Assembly (NCBI GenBank): GCA_937988745.1
Contig: CALKAR010000113.1
Location: forward strand, 1-5,223
Length of the DNA stretch: 5,223 bases
Reading direction: 5' to 3'
Source of the DNA: an uncultured Peptococcaceae bacterium
Lineage (GTDB): Bacteria; Bacillota; Limnochordia; Darwinibacteriales; Darwinibacteriaceae
Shown: positions 5,041 to 5,223 of the stretch, piece by piece
How the letters are laid out: the number at the start of each line of letters is the position of its first letter
Position numbering within the stretch: the first letter of the stretch is position 1
Position numbers and translations under genes: made by a program
The notes under the pieces: model-generated
Told to the model about the DNA's origin: nothing
Seen by the model: the letters and a program-made list of their open reading frames with translations, nothing else
Databases searched by the model: none

Positions 5041-5223
5041 TACGAAACTCGTTCACACCATTTTGATGGGCCACCACCCCGCCCCGCAGGGGCGTGGGCC
5101 CGAGGGGATACCCCCCGGCCCTGGCGTCTGCGCCCATCGGTCGCAGCCACGCGAAAGAGCCACCCCCCCCCTTTCGCTTTCGCAGCCGTACCAGGCTGCC
5201 GCGTCTCACTGGTAAGCACCGGG
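4970..5223 (-). CDS. Open frame reaching the right edge; possible remnant of an Ash/Icd-like protein (uncertain)
   Basis: The frame is open from the right edge to TGA at 4970-4972, about 84 residues, with a possible GTG start at 5209 but no Shine-Dalgarno. The translation is Arg/Gly-rich, with FAWLRPMGADARAGGYPLGP followed by TPLRGGVVAHQNGVNEF. This reminds me of the N-terminal region of Ash / host-division-inhibitor (Icd)-like proteins of enterobacterial P4-type prophages, from memory only. The last 25 or so residues are unlike that family, so it may be a truncated copy. High GC (about 78% over 5071-5160) keeps frames open by chance, and the many hairpins suggest this DNA may act as RNA or as a DNA structure instead. 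A nine-C run at 5163-5171 makes the frame vulnerable to a sequencing error. Confidence 0.25.
   Translation of the reverse strand, partial: RCLPVRRGSLVRLRKRKGGGGSFAWLRPMGADARAGGYPLGPTPLRGGVVAHQNGVNEFRRNRKGSFEEIGRGGREIRKINVS
5068..5199. repeat. Cluster of GC-rich hairpins
   Basis: Five inverted repeats lie in 132 bases. At 5080-5094 CGCCCC-GCA-GGGGCG sits inside an outer GGGCC/GGCCC stem (5068-5072 with 5097-5101). GGGG-ATA-CCCC is at 5104-5114. CTGCG/CGCAG is at 5128-5146. GCGAAAG (5151-5157) can pair with either of two CTTTCGC copies (5171-5177, 5177-5183). GCAGCC-GTACCA-GGCTGC is at 5182-5199. Such density suggests a structured RNA or DNA element, but high GC also inflates chance pairing. 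Confidence 0.55.

Overview
This window is most likely part of a bacteriophage (or prophage) late region infecting a Gram-negative host. Nearly all coding is on the minus strand, tightly packed, with stop codons embedded in the next gene's ribosome binding site or genes overlapping by a few bases. A signal-anchor (SAR) type lysozyme points to a Gram-negative host. The phage family and host species cannot be named from this sequence alone.

Reading in the direction of transcription (right to left): positions 5223-4874 are a GC-rich, hairpin-dense block (about 78% GC over 5071-5160), a purine-rich stretch, and a short leader with an inverted repeat touching a strong Shine-Dalgarno. Gene 4873-4331 encodes a basic protein with a coiled coil, an AT-hook-like PRGRPK motif and a C-terminal motif resembling those of homing endonucleases. 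A gene-free AT-rich stretch (about 28% GC over 4181-4300) follows, holding short direct repeats and three perfect inverted repeats. Two of these sit on the -35 and -10 elements of a near-consensus sigma70-type promoter that points the opposite way. At 4108-3998 there is the 3' end of a coding frame without its own start, which suggests an interrupted gene.

The virion and lysis genes follow as one operon: a 100-aa unknown protein (3988-3686); a 509-aa tail fibre/spike with a C-terminal peptidase S74 intramolecular chaperone (3676-2147); a 107-aa unknown protein (2163-1840); a 180-aa protein with a triplicated 13-residue motif and an Ig/PKD-like domain (1856-1314); a GH24 lysozyme with an N-terminal signal anchor (1314-628); and the N-terminal 206 residues of a second tail fibre that runs off the left edge (619-1). 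The operon combines host-recognition proteins with the cell-wall hydrolase that releases progeny.

The points most worth following up are the 4109-5223 insert-like block with the orphan 3' coding fragment, the operator-like inverted repeats on an antisense promoter, a possible second start in the lysozyme that would skip the signal anchor, and a sharp composition break inside the second fibre gene.
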